DNA of 45,935 nt from an uncultured Woeseiaceae bacterium (GCA_947259285.1 CAMYMR010000007.1:1-45935); one strand, 5' to 3'; shown: positions 1 through 8,821, counted from the stretch's first letter. Notes: generated by a model not told the origin, from the letters alone. Numbers and translations are program-made.

Positions 1-12
1 AAGGGGCGAAGA

Positions 13-924
13 TCAGACATTATTCTCACCGAGCCAATCTCTCGGTTTCAGGTAGTCACGGTACAAGGTTTCTTCCGCGGAGCCCGGTTCAGGCTGCCAG
101 TTATACGTCCAGCGAACCAGCGGCGGCAGCGACATCAGGATCGACTCGGTTCGGCCGCCAGACTGAAGCCCGAACAAAGTGCCGCGATCGTAGAGCAGGT
201 TGAACTCGACGTAACGGCCGCGTCGGTACAGCTGGAAATCGCGCTGCCTGTCGCCGTAGGGGTGTGCCATGCGCTTTTTCACGATCGGCCTGTAGCCGCT
301 CAGAAAACTGTCGCCGACGGACCTTACGAAAGCGAAACTCTTATCGAAGCCTTGCTCGTTGACGTCGTCGAAAAACAGACCGCCCACACCGCGGGTCTCG
401 CCGCGATGCTCGAGGTAGAAATAACGGTCGCACCACTCCTTGTAGCGCGGGTACAGGTCATCGCCATACGGCAGGCAGGCGTCCCTGGCAGTCTTGTGCC
501 AGTGCAGTACGTCCTCATGAAACGGGTAGTACGGCGTGAGGTCGAAACCGCCGCCAAACCACCAGACCGGCTTATTATCGCCGGCGCTGAAGAAGCGGAA
601 GTTCGCGTGCGTCGTCGGGATATAGGGGCTGCGAGGATGCAATACGAGCGACACGCCGAGTGCCTGAAAGCGCTTGCCAGCCAGCTCCGGTCGCGTCTTC
701 GTCGCCGACGGCGGCATCTGGTCGCCAAATACATGCGAGAAGCTGACGCCGGCCTGCTCGAAAACGCTGCCCTCGGCCAGTACGCGACTCTCGCCGCCGC
801 CGCCGCCCGGTCGCTGCCAGGCGTCGTGTGCAAAATGTGCCCGTCCATCCAGCTGCTCGAGTTCCGCACAGATGCGGTTCTGCAAGGCGACCAGGTAGTC
901 TTTTACATCGTCGATATTGCTCAT
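13..924 (-). CDS. hemF: Aerobic coproporphyrinogen-III oxidase
   Basis: Cytoplasmic enzyme of heme synthesis that uses O2 to decarboxylate two propionates of coproporphyrinogen III, giving protoporphyrinogen IX. The 303-residue product has the usual family length (about 300). It carries the conserved block [17 protein letters not shown] (residues 97-112), the [14 protein letters not shown] segment (121-134), and the GLFFDDVNE and [25 protein letters not shown]-type C-terminal blocks. The ATG overlaps the stop of the upstream tsaC gene in an ATGA arrangement, so the two are probably translationally coupled, in the order topA-tsaC-hemF. The same tsaC/hemF neighbourhood occurs in Pseudomonas. 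Use of the oxygen-dependent enzyme implies aerobic growth. Identification is firm. Confidence 0.97.
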   Translation of the reverse strand: MSNIDDVKDYLVALQNRICAELEQLDGRAHFAHDAWQRPGGGGGESRVLAEGSVFEQAGVSFSHVFGDQMPPSATKTRPELAGKRFQALGVSLVLHPRSPYIPTTHANFRFFSAGDNKPVWWFGGGFDLTPYYPFHEDVLHWHKTARDACLPYGDDLYPRYKEWCDRYFYLEHRGETRGVGGLFFDDVNEQGFDKSFAFVRSVGDSFLSGYRPIVKKRMAHPYGDRQRDFQLYRRGRYVEFNLLYDRGTLFGLQSGGRTESILMSLPPLVRWTYNWQPEPGSAEETLYRDYLKPRDWLGENNV

Positions 925-1469
925 TGTCGGTGCGGCCGGAGCACTTTATTGCTGGAGAGGTCACGAATTTCGGATGCGCCCGATGCAGGTCCACAGTCCC
1001 CGGGCACGATGTAGTCTACACGTTGTGCAAATTGACGGCGCAGGACAATACGATTGCGCGCAACCGGTTTGCCGCTGAGGTTGGCGCTCGTCGATACGAT
1101 GGGAGAGTCAACGGCGTTGCAGATAGCGGCGGCGACCGGATTGCTCGTAATGCGCACGGCGAGCCCCTCGTGTTCGCCGCGAATAATCGGAGCCACTCTG
1201 CGGCCGGCCGGCACGATCCAGGTCACCGGGTGCGTCGGATCCGGCTCAGGTATCGAGCGTCCCTCGGGCAGTGCCACCCATCCATCGAGCTGTCCGCTGT
1301 TTGCCGCGATGAGTATCAGGCCCTTTCGGGCATCGCGCTGCTTGACGCGTAACAGCCGCTCTACCGCAGGCAGATCGTCGGGAAGGCATCCCAGACCGAA
1401 CACGCCTTCGGTCGGGTACGCAATGATGCCACCCCCCAGCAAGACCTCAGCGGCACGCATTACAAACAT
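921..1469 (-). CDS. tsaC: Threonylcarbamoyl-AMP synthase (YrdC/Sua5 family)
   Basis: Makes threonylcarbamoyl-AMP from threonine, bicarbonate and ATP, the first step of t6A37 modification of ANN-decoding tRNAs. The 182-residue protein is the short single-domain TsaC form without the Sua5 C-terminal domain. Visible motifs are [11 protein letters not shown] (residues 18-28), the KQRDARKG nucleotide/bicarbonate-binding block (43-50) and STSANLSG (126-133). The ATG at 1469 is used here; an in-frame ATG three codons later is an alternative. It lies 12 bp downstream of topA and overlaps hemF by 4 bases (ATGA), so it sits in the middle of a three-gene unit. Identification is firm. Confidence 0.95.
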   Translation of the reverse strand: MFVMRAAEVLLGGGIIAYPTEGVFGLGCLPDDLPAVERLLRVKQRDARKGLILIAANSGQLDGWVALPEGRSIPEPDPTHPVTWIVPAGRRVAPIIRGEHEGLAVRITSNPVAAAICNAVDSPIVSTSANLSGKPVARNRIVLRRQFAQRVDYIVPGDCGPASGASEIRDLSSNKVLRPHRQ

Positions 1470-1481
1470 TAAAGGTCTCCG

Positions 1482-3929
1482 CTAGCCGCTTTTCTTTTTT
1501 GCTTTCCTGGCGGCCGACTTCTTCGCAGTCTTTTTCTTCGTACTCTTCTTCCTGGCTTTCTTCTTGGCCGGCTTCTTCTTGGCCTCTTTGGCGGGGCCGT
1601 TCTTTTTCGCGACCTTCTTCTTACCTCGCCGTCCGCGCTCCGGCGCGGCAGCCAGAAGCTCCTTGCATTCATCCAGCGTCAGCGACTTTGGGTCCCTGTC
1701 CTTGGGTACGCGAGCATTCTTCTTCTTGTCGGTTATGTATGGGCCGTATCGACCGTTGAGAACCTGGATGCCATCGTCCTCAAAGTCCTGGATGATGCGG
1801 TTTGCGTCCTCGATCTTTTTTGCCTCGATGAGTTCGAGCGCGCGCGGCAGTTCGATCGTGTAAGGGTCGTCATCCTCGCCGCGTATGGAGACATACTTGT
1901 CACCGTAGCGAACGTATGGCCCGAAGCGGCCAACGCTCGCTGACACCGGCAAACCGTCCGGGGTCTCACCGAGCTTGCGCGGCAGCTTGAATAACTCCAT
2001 CGCCGTTTCGAGATCGATCTCGTTCATCTTCTGGCCAGGGCGCAGGCCTGCAAACTTCGGCTTTTCCTCGTCGTCCTTGGTGCCGATCTGCACGAAGGGA
2101 CCATAGCGACCCATTCGCACTGTGACCGGTTTACCGCTTTTCGGATCGACACCCAGCTCACGGGCCTGCGCCACCTGCTCACGGGTGACCGAGTTTTCCT
2201 TTTCCTCGCAGAGCTCGTGAAAGGGCCCCCAGAACTGTTCGAGCAGCGGCACCCACTCTTTCTCACCGAGCGACACCCGGTCGAGGTCATCCTCGAGGCG
2301 CGCGGTGAAGTCGTAGTCAACGTACTGCGTAAAATGCTCGGTCAGAAATCCGTTGACGATCCGGCCTATATCGGTCGGAATGAATCGTTTGCCATCCGTC
2401 TCGACGTACTCGCGATTCTTGAGTGTTGCGATGATGCTCGCATAGGTAGACGGGCGGCCGATGCCATACTCTTCGAGCGTCTTCACAAGGCTTGCCTCGG
2501 TGAAGCGCGGCGGCGGCTCCGTGAAGTGCTGTTCCGTCAGCAGCTCGTCGAGCGTGATCGAGTCGCCTTCCTCGATTTCCGGAAGCAAGCGATCACTGTC
2601 ATCATCCTTGGCGTCGTCTCTGCCCTCCTGGTAAACGGCCATGAAACCCGGGTTGACGAGGACCGAACCATTGGCGCGCATGCGATGGCCGAGCTCCTCG
2701 TTGCCTGCTGCCATTTCTACGGCAACCGTATCAAAAACGGCCGGCACCATCTGACAGGCCATGGTGCGTTTCCAGATCAACGAATAGAGCCTGTACTGGT
2801 CCTCATCCAGAGAGCCTCTGATTTCGTCCGGAATATACGAGACAGACGTCGGGCGTATCGCCTCATGCGCTTCCTGTGCATTCTTCGACTTGTTCTTGAA
2901 TTCGCGGGGCGACTCCGGGAGATTGTCAGCCCCGTAGCGCCCCGTGATGACCTGCCGAATCTCTTCGATGGCCGAGTCCGCCAGCGTCACCGAGTCGGTG
3001 CGCATATACGAAATAAGACCGACGTTTCCTTCGCCCGGAAGCTCGATACCTTCATAAAGTTTCTGCGCGACGCGCATCGTGCGCTGCGTATTGAAGCCGA
3101 GCTTGCGAGACGCCTCCTGTTGCAGCGTTGATGTCGTGAACGGGGCGGTTGGGTTGCGGCGACGCTGCTTCTTCGAGACGCTGAGAACCTGAAGCCGGCC
3201 CTGTGCGGCATCCAGAATCGTGTTCTCCACTTCGCGAGCGGCCGTTTCGTTTTCGAAGCTGAACTGCTCAACTTTTTCGCCCTTGTAGCTGACGAGTCGC
3301 GAGGCGAAGGGCTGTTCGTTCTTGCTGACTTTTGCTTCTATTGACCAGTATTCGCGAGCCTTGAACGCTTCGATTTCGAGCTCACGCTCAACGATCATCC
3401 GTAGCGCAGGGCTTTGTACCCGGCCGGCCGAAAGTCCGCGCTGGACCTTCTTCCATAATAGCGGGGACAGGTTGAATCCGACGAGGTAGTCAAGCGCCCG
3501 GCGCGCCTGCTGGGCCCCTATCAGAGCGTCGGACAGCTGTCTCGGGTGGGCGACGGCATCCTGCACGGCCTGTTTGGTGATCTCATGAAAAACGACACGA
3601 TGCACGGCTTTGGCGTTGAGCGCCTCTTTCTCCTTCAGCAACTCGATCAGGTGCCACGAGATCGCTTCCCCCTCGCGATCCGGGTCAGTTGCGAGGTAAA
3701 GGGCGTCGGCTTTCTTAAGGGCGCGAATGATCGCTTTCACGTGCTTTTCATTGCGTTCGATGATCTGGTACTTCATCGAAAATTCGTTTTCCGTATCGAC
3801 CGCGCCTTCCTTGGGGACGAGGTCGCGCACATGACCGTAGGAGGCCAGGACATCGAAATCCTTGCCAAGGTACTTGCTGATCGTCTTCGCTTTCGCGGGC
3901 GATTCTACAATGACGAGATTCTTTGACAT
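1482..3929 (-). CDS. topA: DNA topoisomerase I (type IA)
   Basis: Relaxes negative supercoils through a transient 5'-phosphotyrosyl break. With the ATG at 3929 the protein is 815 residues. An in-frame TTG eight codons upstream would fall inside a terminator hairpin, and MSKNLVIVESPAKAK is the classic N-terminus. The Toprim domain has Glu9 in VESPAKAK and DPDRE at 82-86. The catalytic tyrosine is Tyr308 in the GLISYMRTDSV block. The C-terminal third has repeats of the GRYGPF/GRFGPY/GRYGPY type instead of four-cysteine zinc ribbons. It ends in a tail of about 55 residues made almost only of Lys, Ala and Arg (after about residue 757). The tail resembles histone-H1-like DNA-binding tails of some other bacterial TopA proteins. 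The gene has its own promoter and is followed by tsaC and hemF. Confidence 0.97.
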   Translation of the reverse strand: MSKNLVIVESPAKAKTISKYLGKDFDVLASYGHVRDLVPKEGAVDTENEFSMKYQIIERNEKHVKAIIRALKKADALYLATDPDREGEAISWHLIELLKEKEALNAKAVHRVVFHEITKQAVQDAVAHPRQLSDALIGAQQARRALDYLVGFNLSPLLWKKVQRGLSAGRVQSPALRMIVERELEIEAFKAREYWSIEAKVSKNEQPFASRLVSYKGEKVEQFSFENETAAREVENTILDAAQGRLQVLSVSKKQRRRNPTAPFTTSTLQQEASRKLGFNTQRTMRVAQKLYEGIELPGEGNVGLISYMRTDSVTLADSAIEEIRQVITGRYGADNLPESPREFKNKSKNAQEAHEAIRPTSVSYIPDEIRGSLDEDQYRLYSLIWKRTMACQMVPAVFDTVAVEMAAGNEELGHRMRANGSVLVNPGFMAVYQEGRDDAKDDDSDRLLPEIEEGDSITLDELLTEQHFTEPPPRFTEASLVKTLEEYGIGRPSTYASIIATLKNREYVETDGKRFIPTDIGRIVNGFLTEHFTQYVDYDFTARLEDDLDRVSLGEKEWVPLLEQFWGPFHELCEEKENSVTREQVAQARELGVDPKSGKPVTVRMGRYGPFVQIGTKDDEEKPKFAGLRPGQKMNEIDLETAMELFKLPRKLGETPDGLPVSASVGRFGPYVRYGDKYVSIRGEDDDPYTIELPRALELIEAKKIEDANRIIQDFEDDGIQVLNGRYGPYITDKKKNARVPKDRDPKSLTLDECKELLAAAPERGRRGKKKVAKKNGPAKEAKKKPAKKKARKKSTKKKTAKKSAARKAKKKSG

Positions 3930-3950
3930 CTTATATAAGTGACCCGAAAA

Positions 3951-3978
3951 CAAAAAAACCGCAGTGCGTGCCGCGGTT
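3951..3978 (-). terminator. Intrinsic terminator between smg and topA
   Basis: On the minus strand AACCGC (3978-3973) pairs perfectly with GCGGTT (3962-3957) across a 10-nt loop, and a run of seven T follows directly. It lies about 90 bp past the smg stop and only 21 bp before the topA ATG. It would end transcripts coming from dprA-smg. The predicted topA start site falls inside the first arm, so topA's own RNA should not fold it. Confidence 0.75.
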
Positions 3979-3980
3979 CA

Positions 3981-4007
3981 ATTACAGCCTTGTTCGCTGT
4001 GTGTCAA
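3981..4007 (-). promoter_or_regulatory. Predicted sigma-70 promoter of topA
   Basis: On the minus strand a perfect -35 TTGACA (4007-4002) is followed after 15 bp by TGTAAT (3986-3981), five of six matches to the -10 consensus. The spacer is shorter than the ideal 17. The expected start site near 3974 gives a leader of about 45 nt before the topA ATG. Predicted by eye only. Confidence 0.5.
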
Positions 4008-4069
4008 GGAAATCGATTTTCTTGCCCGGCACAAAGCCGCAAAACTACCGACCGAACAAGCCGGGTGTT

Positions 4070-4546
4070 CTAGTGAAGTAAGCCGGAGGCTTCCTCGAAG
4101 ACAAGGTCTTCCATGCGAGCGTAGGCCAGCTCCTGGCCCGGCTGGCTAAACAGCACCATCAGTACAACCCACTTGATTTGATCGACGTCGATGTCCGGCG
4201 TTTCGAGCGCTAACAAACGATCGACCAGAATTTCTCGTTGCGGGGGGGACAGTATGCCGATTTGCTCAAGATAGGTGACGTATCCGCGGCACGACGAATC
4301 GAGCCGTTCCTGCTCGAAGTCATTGAAGATGCGCGTGCCGTGCCGGGTCTGATGGCCGTAGTCGAGACTCTGTTGCTGGTCCGTCAGCGCATCCAGCCAT
4401 GATAAAGCGCGATCGATTTCCATATCGCCGAAACCTGCGCGCGACAGTTCGGCGCGCAGTTCATTCTGATCGGGTTCGGGATCTTCTTCTGTGTCGACGT
4501 ACGTTTCAAACAAGTACATGAGCACATCAAGTACGTTTTCTTTCAT
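4070..4546 (-). CDS. smg: Smg family protein (DUF494)
   Basis: A 158-residue protein of the Smg/DUF494 family, whose biochemical function is not established. The N-terminal MKENVLDVLMYLFETYVDTE matches the family signature, the protein is acidic and helical, and the length is typical (about 157). It starts 38 bp after the dprA stop on the same strand, the dprA-smg order known from enterobacteria, so the two are probably co-transcribed. It ends ahead of a hairpin terminator that separates it from topA. Conservation next to dprA suggests a nucleic-acid or envelope role, but nothing in the sequence shows one. Confidence 0.93.
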   Translation of the reverse strand: MKENVLDVLMYLFETYVDTEEDPEPDQNELRAELSRAGFGDMEIDRALSWLDALTDQQQSLDYGHQTRHGTRIFNDFEQERLDSSCRGYVTYLEQIGILSPPQREILVDRLLALETPDIDVDQIKWVVLMVLFSQPGQELAYARMEDLVFEEASGLLH

Positions 4547-4584
4547 GCCTGGAGCGGCTCCTTGCGCTGCGTTTGACTAAATGC

Positions 4585-5685
4585 TCAACCTGATAAGGTG
4601 TATCGTCCGCCGGACAATGACTCCACTTCTCCATGGAGCTCCAGGATCAGAAGCATGGAGGAAAGCTGGTCAATCGTCAAACTCGATTGTGCCGCCAATT
4701 CGTCGATGCTGACCGGATCGTGGCCCAACAGCTTGCGCAATTCTACATAGTCCTCGTCATCATCAGCCGGTTCCGCCTCCGGATGTGTTGTTTTCGCTGG
4801 AGTTTGCATCATGTGATGGGTAAGTGGCGAAAGTTCACTCAATATATCCGCAGCGGTTTCGGCGAGTTTTGCACCCTGTCGAATCAGGGCATGGCAGCCT
4901 CGTGCGAGCGGATTATGGATAGAGCCGGGCAACGCGAATACCTCCCGCCCCTGTTCGGTCGCGAGCCGTGCGGTAATCAGCGAGCCGCTGCGCCTTGCCG
5001 CCTCGACAACCAGCGTTCCGAGAGACAGGCCGCTGATAAGCCGGTTACGCTCGGGGAAATGGTGCCGCAGGGGTCGTGCTCCGAGTGGATATTCGGTGAC
5101 AAGCGCGCCGCTTCCAGAGATCGCGTGCGCGAGGTCGCGGTTGGCCGCAGGGTAGACCCGGTCGATGCCGTGACCCAGAAATGCAACCGTTTTGCCGCCG
5201 GCATCCATTGCCCCGCGATGCGCGGCGGTATCGATGCCCTCCGCCAGTCCGCTGACGATAGAGAATCCGCTTTTCGCGAGATACCTGGCGAATTCCAGCG
5301 AATTGCGGAGCCCCCCTCGCGTCGGGTTGCGACTGCCAATTATCGCTAGCGACGGCAACTGCAAGGCGTCGACATTGCCGTTTACATACAAGAGCAGAGG
5401 TGGCGCCGGTATCTGCGACAGCAATTCAGGATAATCGTCCTGACCCAGCGCAACGATGTGGTGTGAATCGTGCTCGAGCCACGCGACGGCGCTGTCCAAT
5501 TTTGCATTGTCCGGCGAGGCGATAGCCTGACTTTTGTCGTCGGTCAGGCCGGCTTCATTCAGTTCACGCCGTGGTTGTTCAATGATGGCGGTGACGTCGC
5601 CATAGCGCGAGCAAAGCGTCCTGAATTCGGCGACGCGCAAATGGGCCTGCGAAAGAATCAGCCATGCGCGGCTTGTCTGGTCCAT
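4585..5685 (-). CDS. dprA: DNA-processing protein DprA/Smf
   Basis: Loads RecA on incoming single-stranded DNA during natural transformation and protects that DNA. The 366-residue protein has an N-terminal helical (SAM-like) region, then the Rossmann-fold core with IIGSRNPT (115-122), SGLAEGID (145-152), FPERNRLISGLS (210-221), SGSLITA (233-239) and GREVFALPG (246-254). A low-complexity linker (about 293-312) leads to a DprA-type winged helix (about 315-366). It is preceded by a terminator that isolates it from tsaP and followed by smg. With tsaP it suggests capacity for pili-dependent DNA uptake, although many non-competent bacteria also keep dprA. Confidence 0.96.
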   Translation of the reverse strand: MDQTSRAWLILSQAHLRVAEFRTLCSRYGDVTAIIEQPRRELNEAGLTDDKSQAIASPDNAKLDSAVAWLEHDSHHIVALGQDDYPELLSQIPAPPLLLYVNGNVDALQLPSLAIIGSRNPTRGGLRNSLEFARYLAKSGFSIVSGLAEGIDTAAHRGAMDAGGKTVAFLGHGIDRVYPAANRDLAHAISGSGALVTEYPLGARPLRHHFPERNRLISGLSLGTLVVEAARRSGSLITARLATEQGREVFALPGSIHNPLARGCHALIRQGAKLAETAADILSELSPLTHHMMQTPAKTTHPEAEPADDDEDYVELRKLLGHDPVSIDELAAQSSLTIDQLSSMLLILELHGEVESLSGGRYTLSG

Positions 5686-5740
5686 AAGCGGGTCCGTGGC
5701 AGCACGGGTTCATGATACCGTCAAACGCGGCGGAACTCGT

Positions 5741-5753
5741 GGCAATAATTGCC
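5741..5753. promoter_or_regulatory. Perfect 13-bp palindrome upstream of dprA
   Basis: GGCAATAATTGCC is a perfect inverted repeat (6+1+6) lying 56 bp upstream of the dprA start, between that start and the tsaP terminator. Its place in the only stretch available for a dprA promoter makes an operator possible, but a chance occurrence cannot be excluded. Confidence 0.25.
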
Positions 5754-5775
5754 TGGAATCGAGCGAATAGCCCGC

Positions 5776-5803
5776 AAAAAAAACGGCGCCTGGAAGGCGC
5801 CGT
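5776..5803 (-). terminator. Intrinsic terminator after tsaP
   Basis: On the minus strand ACGGCGCC and GGCGCCGT form a perfect 8-bp stem around the loop TTCCA, followed by a run of eight T (5783-5776). It begins 20 bp after the tsaP stop codon and separates tsaP from dprA. A strong, textbook structure. Confidence 0.92.
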
Positions 5804-5823
5804 CTTCGACTTCGTTTCAATCC

Positions 5824-7026
5824 TTAGCGAATCGGATTGCGCACCGCATCGAGTACATGAAGTGCCTGCGTTGCCTCCATCACGAGACCGTAGCTAATGC
5901 GATCGTAGGTCTTGAAAATCATCACGGTGCCCGCTTCCTCGTCGGGCAGCTTGACCGTTCCGCCGCCGATGCGATCTTTGACCACTTCGCCGGTCTGGAA
6001 GACCGAGAGGACGTCGCCAACGGACAGTCCATTGTTGGTGCCGCGGTTTATGACGACAACCTGATACTGTCCTATCTGGGTCACGCCGCCCACAACCGAA
6101 ATGATACGGCCGTCGATGACAGTACTCGGTGCGCGCGGGAAGAAATTGAGCGGGATATCCACCGTATCCGGGATCAGCCGGTCGCCCTTCACCGTTTCGC
6201 GGTTAGTATCGGTCAACGCGACGGTCGCCGGGTCCCCGCCGCGCGTGAGGACGCCCTCGCCCACCAGGAGTCCCTCATAGCCGATCAGGCGATTATCGTC
6301 GGGATCCCGCAACGGATCGCCGATATGCACAACGTTGTAGCGAGTGCCCGGCGTGTCGCCGGAAACACGACGCACATAGACCTCGTTGCCAGCCGCCGCG
6401 ATCAGGTGTTCACCGCGGGTGTCGACAATGTACGGCAAAGAGTCGGCCTGATCTTTCTCAAGAATAACGCCTGTCGAGAGAAACGCGGCGACCGCTTCGT
6501 AAGGAATGCTGTTAACCGCCTCCGTCAGCGGGGTTACACGCGCCTGGGGTGATAGCCGGTAGGCCGAACCGCGGAGGTTGGTGATGCGAGGCTGGCCGTC
6601 GATGTAGACAAGACCGAGCACGTCGCCGGGATAGATCAGGTGCGGGTTTACGATATCCGGATTCACATACCAGATCTCGGGCCAGAACCAGGGGTCCTTC
6701 AGGAATTTTGCGGAGATGTCCCAAAGCGTGTCGCCGACCTGTACGACATACTCGTCGGGGGCTCCGGAAGCCAGCGGTACAGGACCACTGATCGGCTGCA
6801 GAACGGGCTCGCTGTATGACGGTTGTGCGGGTGCAGCTCGCTGATCAGGCTCGATCGACGTCGAGGCTCCGCCGGATGTCTGCGGCGAGGAAACAACCGG
6901 CGCGCTGCTGCTCGGCGCATCGTCATCGCGGGAAAACGGATTTAGAGAGCATCCGGCCAGGGTTACGGCGAGCGTAAGAACGGTCAGCCTGCAACTCAGT
7001 TTCAGGCAAATCTTGCTGAGGGACAT
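5824..7026 (-). CDS. tsaP: LysM-domain lipoprotein, TsaP-like
   Basis: Peptidoglycan-binding envelope protein of the group that includes TsaP, which in Pseudomonas and Neisseria anchors the type IV pilus secretin to peptidoglycan. The 400-residue product starts at ATG 7026, which has GGAG upstream; a TTG six codons earlier is less likely. It has a signal peptide with lipobox LAGC (Cys26), a Ser/Pro-rich linker (about 30-90), one LysM domain (about 92-140, VVQVGDTLWDIS and PGDVL) and a long C-terminal beta-rich region. The position beside dprA and divergent from def-fmt-rsmB is the tsaP locus position of Pseudomonas. The lipidation site is a notable detail. The assignment to TsaP rests mainly on synteny and LysM architecture. 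Confidence 0.85.
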   Translation of the reverse strand: MSLSKICLKLSCRLTVLTLAVTLAGCSLNPFSRDDDAPSSSAPVVSSPQTSGGASTSIEPDQRAAPAQPSYSEPVLQPISGPVPLASGAPDEYVVQVGDTLWDISAKFLKDPWFWPEIWYVNPDIVNPHLIYPGDVLGLVYIDGQPRITNLRGSAYRLSPQARVTPLTEAVNSIPYEAVAAFLSTGVILEKDQADSLPYIVDTRGEHLIAAAGNEVYVRRVSGDTPGTRYNVVHIGDPLRDPDDNRLIGYEGLLVGEGVLTRGGDPATVALTDTNRETVKGDRLIPDTVDIPLNFFPRAPSTVIDGRIISVVGGVTQIGQYQVVVINRGTNNGLSVGDVLSVFQTGEVVKDRIGGGTVKLPDEEAGTVMIFKTYDRISYGLVMEATQALHVLDAVRNPIR

Positions 7027-7307
7027 AATTCGCGGGTGCTCCAATCAATTAGGTTTCAGCCGGCGCTATCCAGGCATTGCTATACTATGTCGGTCCGATC
7101 AAGCTCAGGCTGCTAATTACGTCACATTTCCGGTCCCAACCGGGTTCCGAAAGGGTGTTTTTCAGGCGGCATTGTCCGACATCTTATTCAATAAAGTCAA
7201 ACATTTAGGTCGTTTTTGTAGGAGTTCACGCGAAATATCGCCCGATTCATTATGGTTTGAAGGGTTGATTTTGCATCTTCCGTCACGAGAATGACTTTCA
7301 GGAAATT
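7027..7307. other. Divergent intergenic region, tsaP / def
   Basis: This 281-bp gap is the largest in the window and must hold the promoters for tsaP (minus) and def (plus). It is more AT-rich than its surroundings, particularly 7180-7275. A small inverted repeat TTATTCAATAA lies at 7184-7194. Weak pairs such as TTCACG-17 bp-CATTAT on the plus strand can be drawn, but none is convincing. No open reading frame or RNA gene is recognised in it. Confidence 0.5.
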
Positions 7308-7826
7308 ATGGCGAAACTAAAGATATTGGAATTCCCTGACCCCCGGCTCAGGACGAAAGCGGCACCCGTCGAGGTCGTCGACGATAATCTGCGCGCGCTA
7401 ATCGACGACATGTTCGAGACCATGTACGCCGCGCCGGGTATCGGTCTTGCGGCAACGCAGGTGGACGTGCATCGTCGGCTGCTGGTCGCCGATGTGTCCG
7501 CCGATCGGTCTGATCCGCACGTACTGATCAACCCGGAGATCCTCGAAAAGGACGGCGTGATCGCCACCGACGAGGGCTGCCTCTCCGTTCCCGGATACTA
7601 TGAAGAGGTCGAGCGCGCCGAGCACATTCGTGTTCGTTTTCTCGATCGACAGGGTGAACCTCAGGAAATGGAGGCGGAGGGCCTGCTTGCGGTCTGCATC
7701 CAGCACGAGATGGATCACCTGCTCGGAAAATTGTTCGTTGACTATTTGTCTGAAGCGAAGCGCCAGCGCATTCGCAAGAAGCTGCTCAAAGAACGTCGCC
7801 ATCAATCCGCCGCGGTCGTCGCGTAA
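7308..7826 (+). CDS. def: Peptide deformylase
   Basis: Metalloenzyme that removes the N-formyl group from nascent proteins. The 172-residue protein has all three family motifs: GIGLAATQ (44-51), EGCLSVPG (89-96) with metal ligand Cys91, and QHEMDHL (132-138) with ligands His133 and His137 and catalytic Glu134. AGGA lies just upstream of the ATG. It is the first gene of the plus-strand run def-fmt-rsmB, which pairs deformylase with the formyltransferase that creates its substrate. Identification is firm. Confidence 0.98.
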   Translation: MAKLKILEFPDPRLRTKAAPVEVVDDNLRALIDDMFETMYAAPGIGLAATQVDVHRRLLVADVSADRSDPHVLINPEILEKDGVIATDEGCLSVPGYYEEVERAEHIRVRFLDRQGEPQEMEAEGLLAVCIQHEMDHLLGKLFVDYLSEAKRQRIRKKLLKERRHQSAAVVA

Positions 7827-7861
7827 GCGGTTTAAACGCGGACAGCGCCAACACCGTCACG

Positions 7862-8818
7862 ATGAAAGATGCCAGGGTGATATTCGCCGGCACGCCGGAG
7901 TTTGCGTGTGCCTCTTTGTCTGCGCTGGTCGACTCCGGCGTCGTCCCCGTCGCCGTCTTGACCCAGCCGGATCGTCCCGCCGGCCGCGGCAAACACATCA
8001 TGGCGAGCCCCGTAAAGCGTTACGCCGAAAAGCATGGCATCCCGGTCCTGCAGCCCGTCACCCTGCGTGAAGACGGAGTGGTTTCCGACCTTGCGGCGCT
8101 CGAGCCGGACGTCATGGTTGTCGCAGCTTACGGATTGATATTGCCGCAGAATGTGCTGGACATACCCTCTCGGGGCTGTATCAATGTGCACGCCTCACTG
8201 CTACCGCGTTGGCGAGGTGCGGCCCCGATTCAGGCGGCGATCCTCGCGGGCGACAAGTTTTCAGGAATCAGCCTGATGTCGATGACGGCCGGTCTCGACT
8301 GCGGTCCCGTATTCATCGCCAGCCAGATCGAGATAGCCGACGACGAAACCGCCGGATCACTGCACGACAAACTCGCGAAGCTCGGGGGCGATCTGCTGGC
8401 ACGTCACCTTGACGACATTCTGGAAAACAGAATCGAAGCCGTTCCTCAGGACGAGACAGTGGCGACCTATGCCCCCAAGATACAGAAGCCGGACGCACAG
8501 CTCGACTGGTCCAGGAGCGCCAGTGAACTGGAGCGCCAGGTGCGCGCCTACAACCCGGTTCCCGGAGCGTTCATGTTTGCCCCCGCCGATGCGGCGCAAG
8601 CGGAAGAATCATTGCGCATCAAATGCTGGCAAGCGCAGAGTGTCGAAGACATTAGTGCAATGCCGGGGACGGTCGTAGCCAGTGGCGCCGATGGTATCGT
8701 AGTCGCTTGTGGCCGCGGTGCGCTGCGAATGCTCGAACTGCAGCTGCCCGGCAAACGACGTATAGCAGCCCGCGAATTTTCGAACCAACTCGACCTGGTC
8801 GGTCGAGTACTAGGCTAG
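7862..8818 (+). CDS. fmt: Methionyl-tRNA formyltransferase
   Basis: Transfers a formyl group from 10-formyltetrahydrofolate to initiator Met-tRNA. The 318-residue protein has an N-terminal Rossmann formyltransferase domain with the catalytic triad Asn108, His110 and Asp146, the signature SLLPRWRGAAPIQ (112-124), the N-terminal VIFAGTPEFA block and a C-terminal OB-like tRNA-binding domain (from about 210). It starts 35 bp after def and ends 3 bp before rsmB, consistent with a single operon. Length matches the family (about 315). Confidence 0.98.
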   Translation: MKDARVIFAGTPEFACASLSALVDSGVVPVAVLTQPDRPAGRGKHIMASPVKRYAEKHGIPVLQPVTLREDGVVSDLAALEPDVMVVAAYGLILPQNVLDIPSRGCINVHASLLPRWRGAAPIQAAILAGDKFSGISLMSMTAGLDCGPVFIASQIEIADDETAGSLHDKLAKLGGDLLARHLDDILENRIEAVPQDETVATYAPKIQKPDAQLDWSRSASELERQVRAYNPVPGAFMFAPADAAQAEESLRIKCWQAQSVEDISAMPGTVVASGADGIVVACGRGALRMLELQLPGKRRIAAREFSNQLDLVGRVLG

Positions 8819-8821
8819 AAA

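Noticed and set aside
3930-3953. TTG start giving eight additional N-terminal residues to TopA
   Set aside because: It would lie in the T run of a terminator hairpin, lacks a ribosome site, and the residues are not part of the family.
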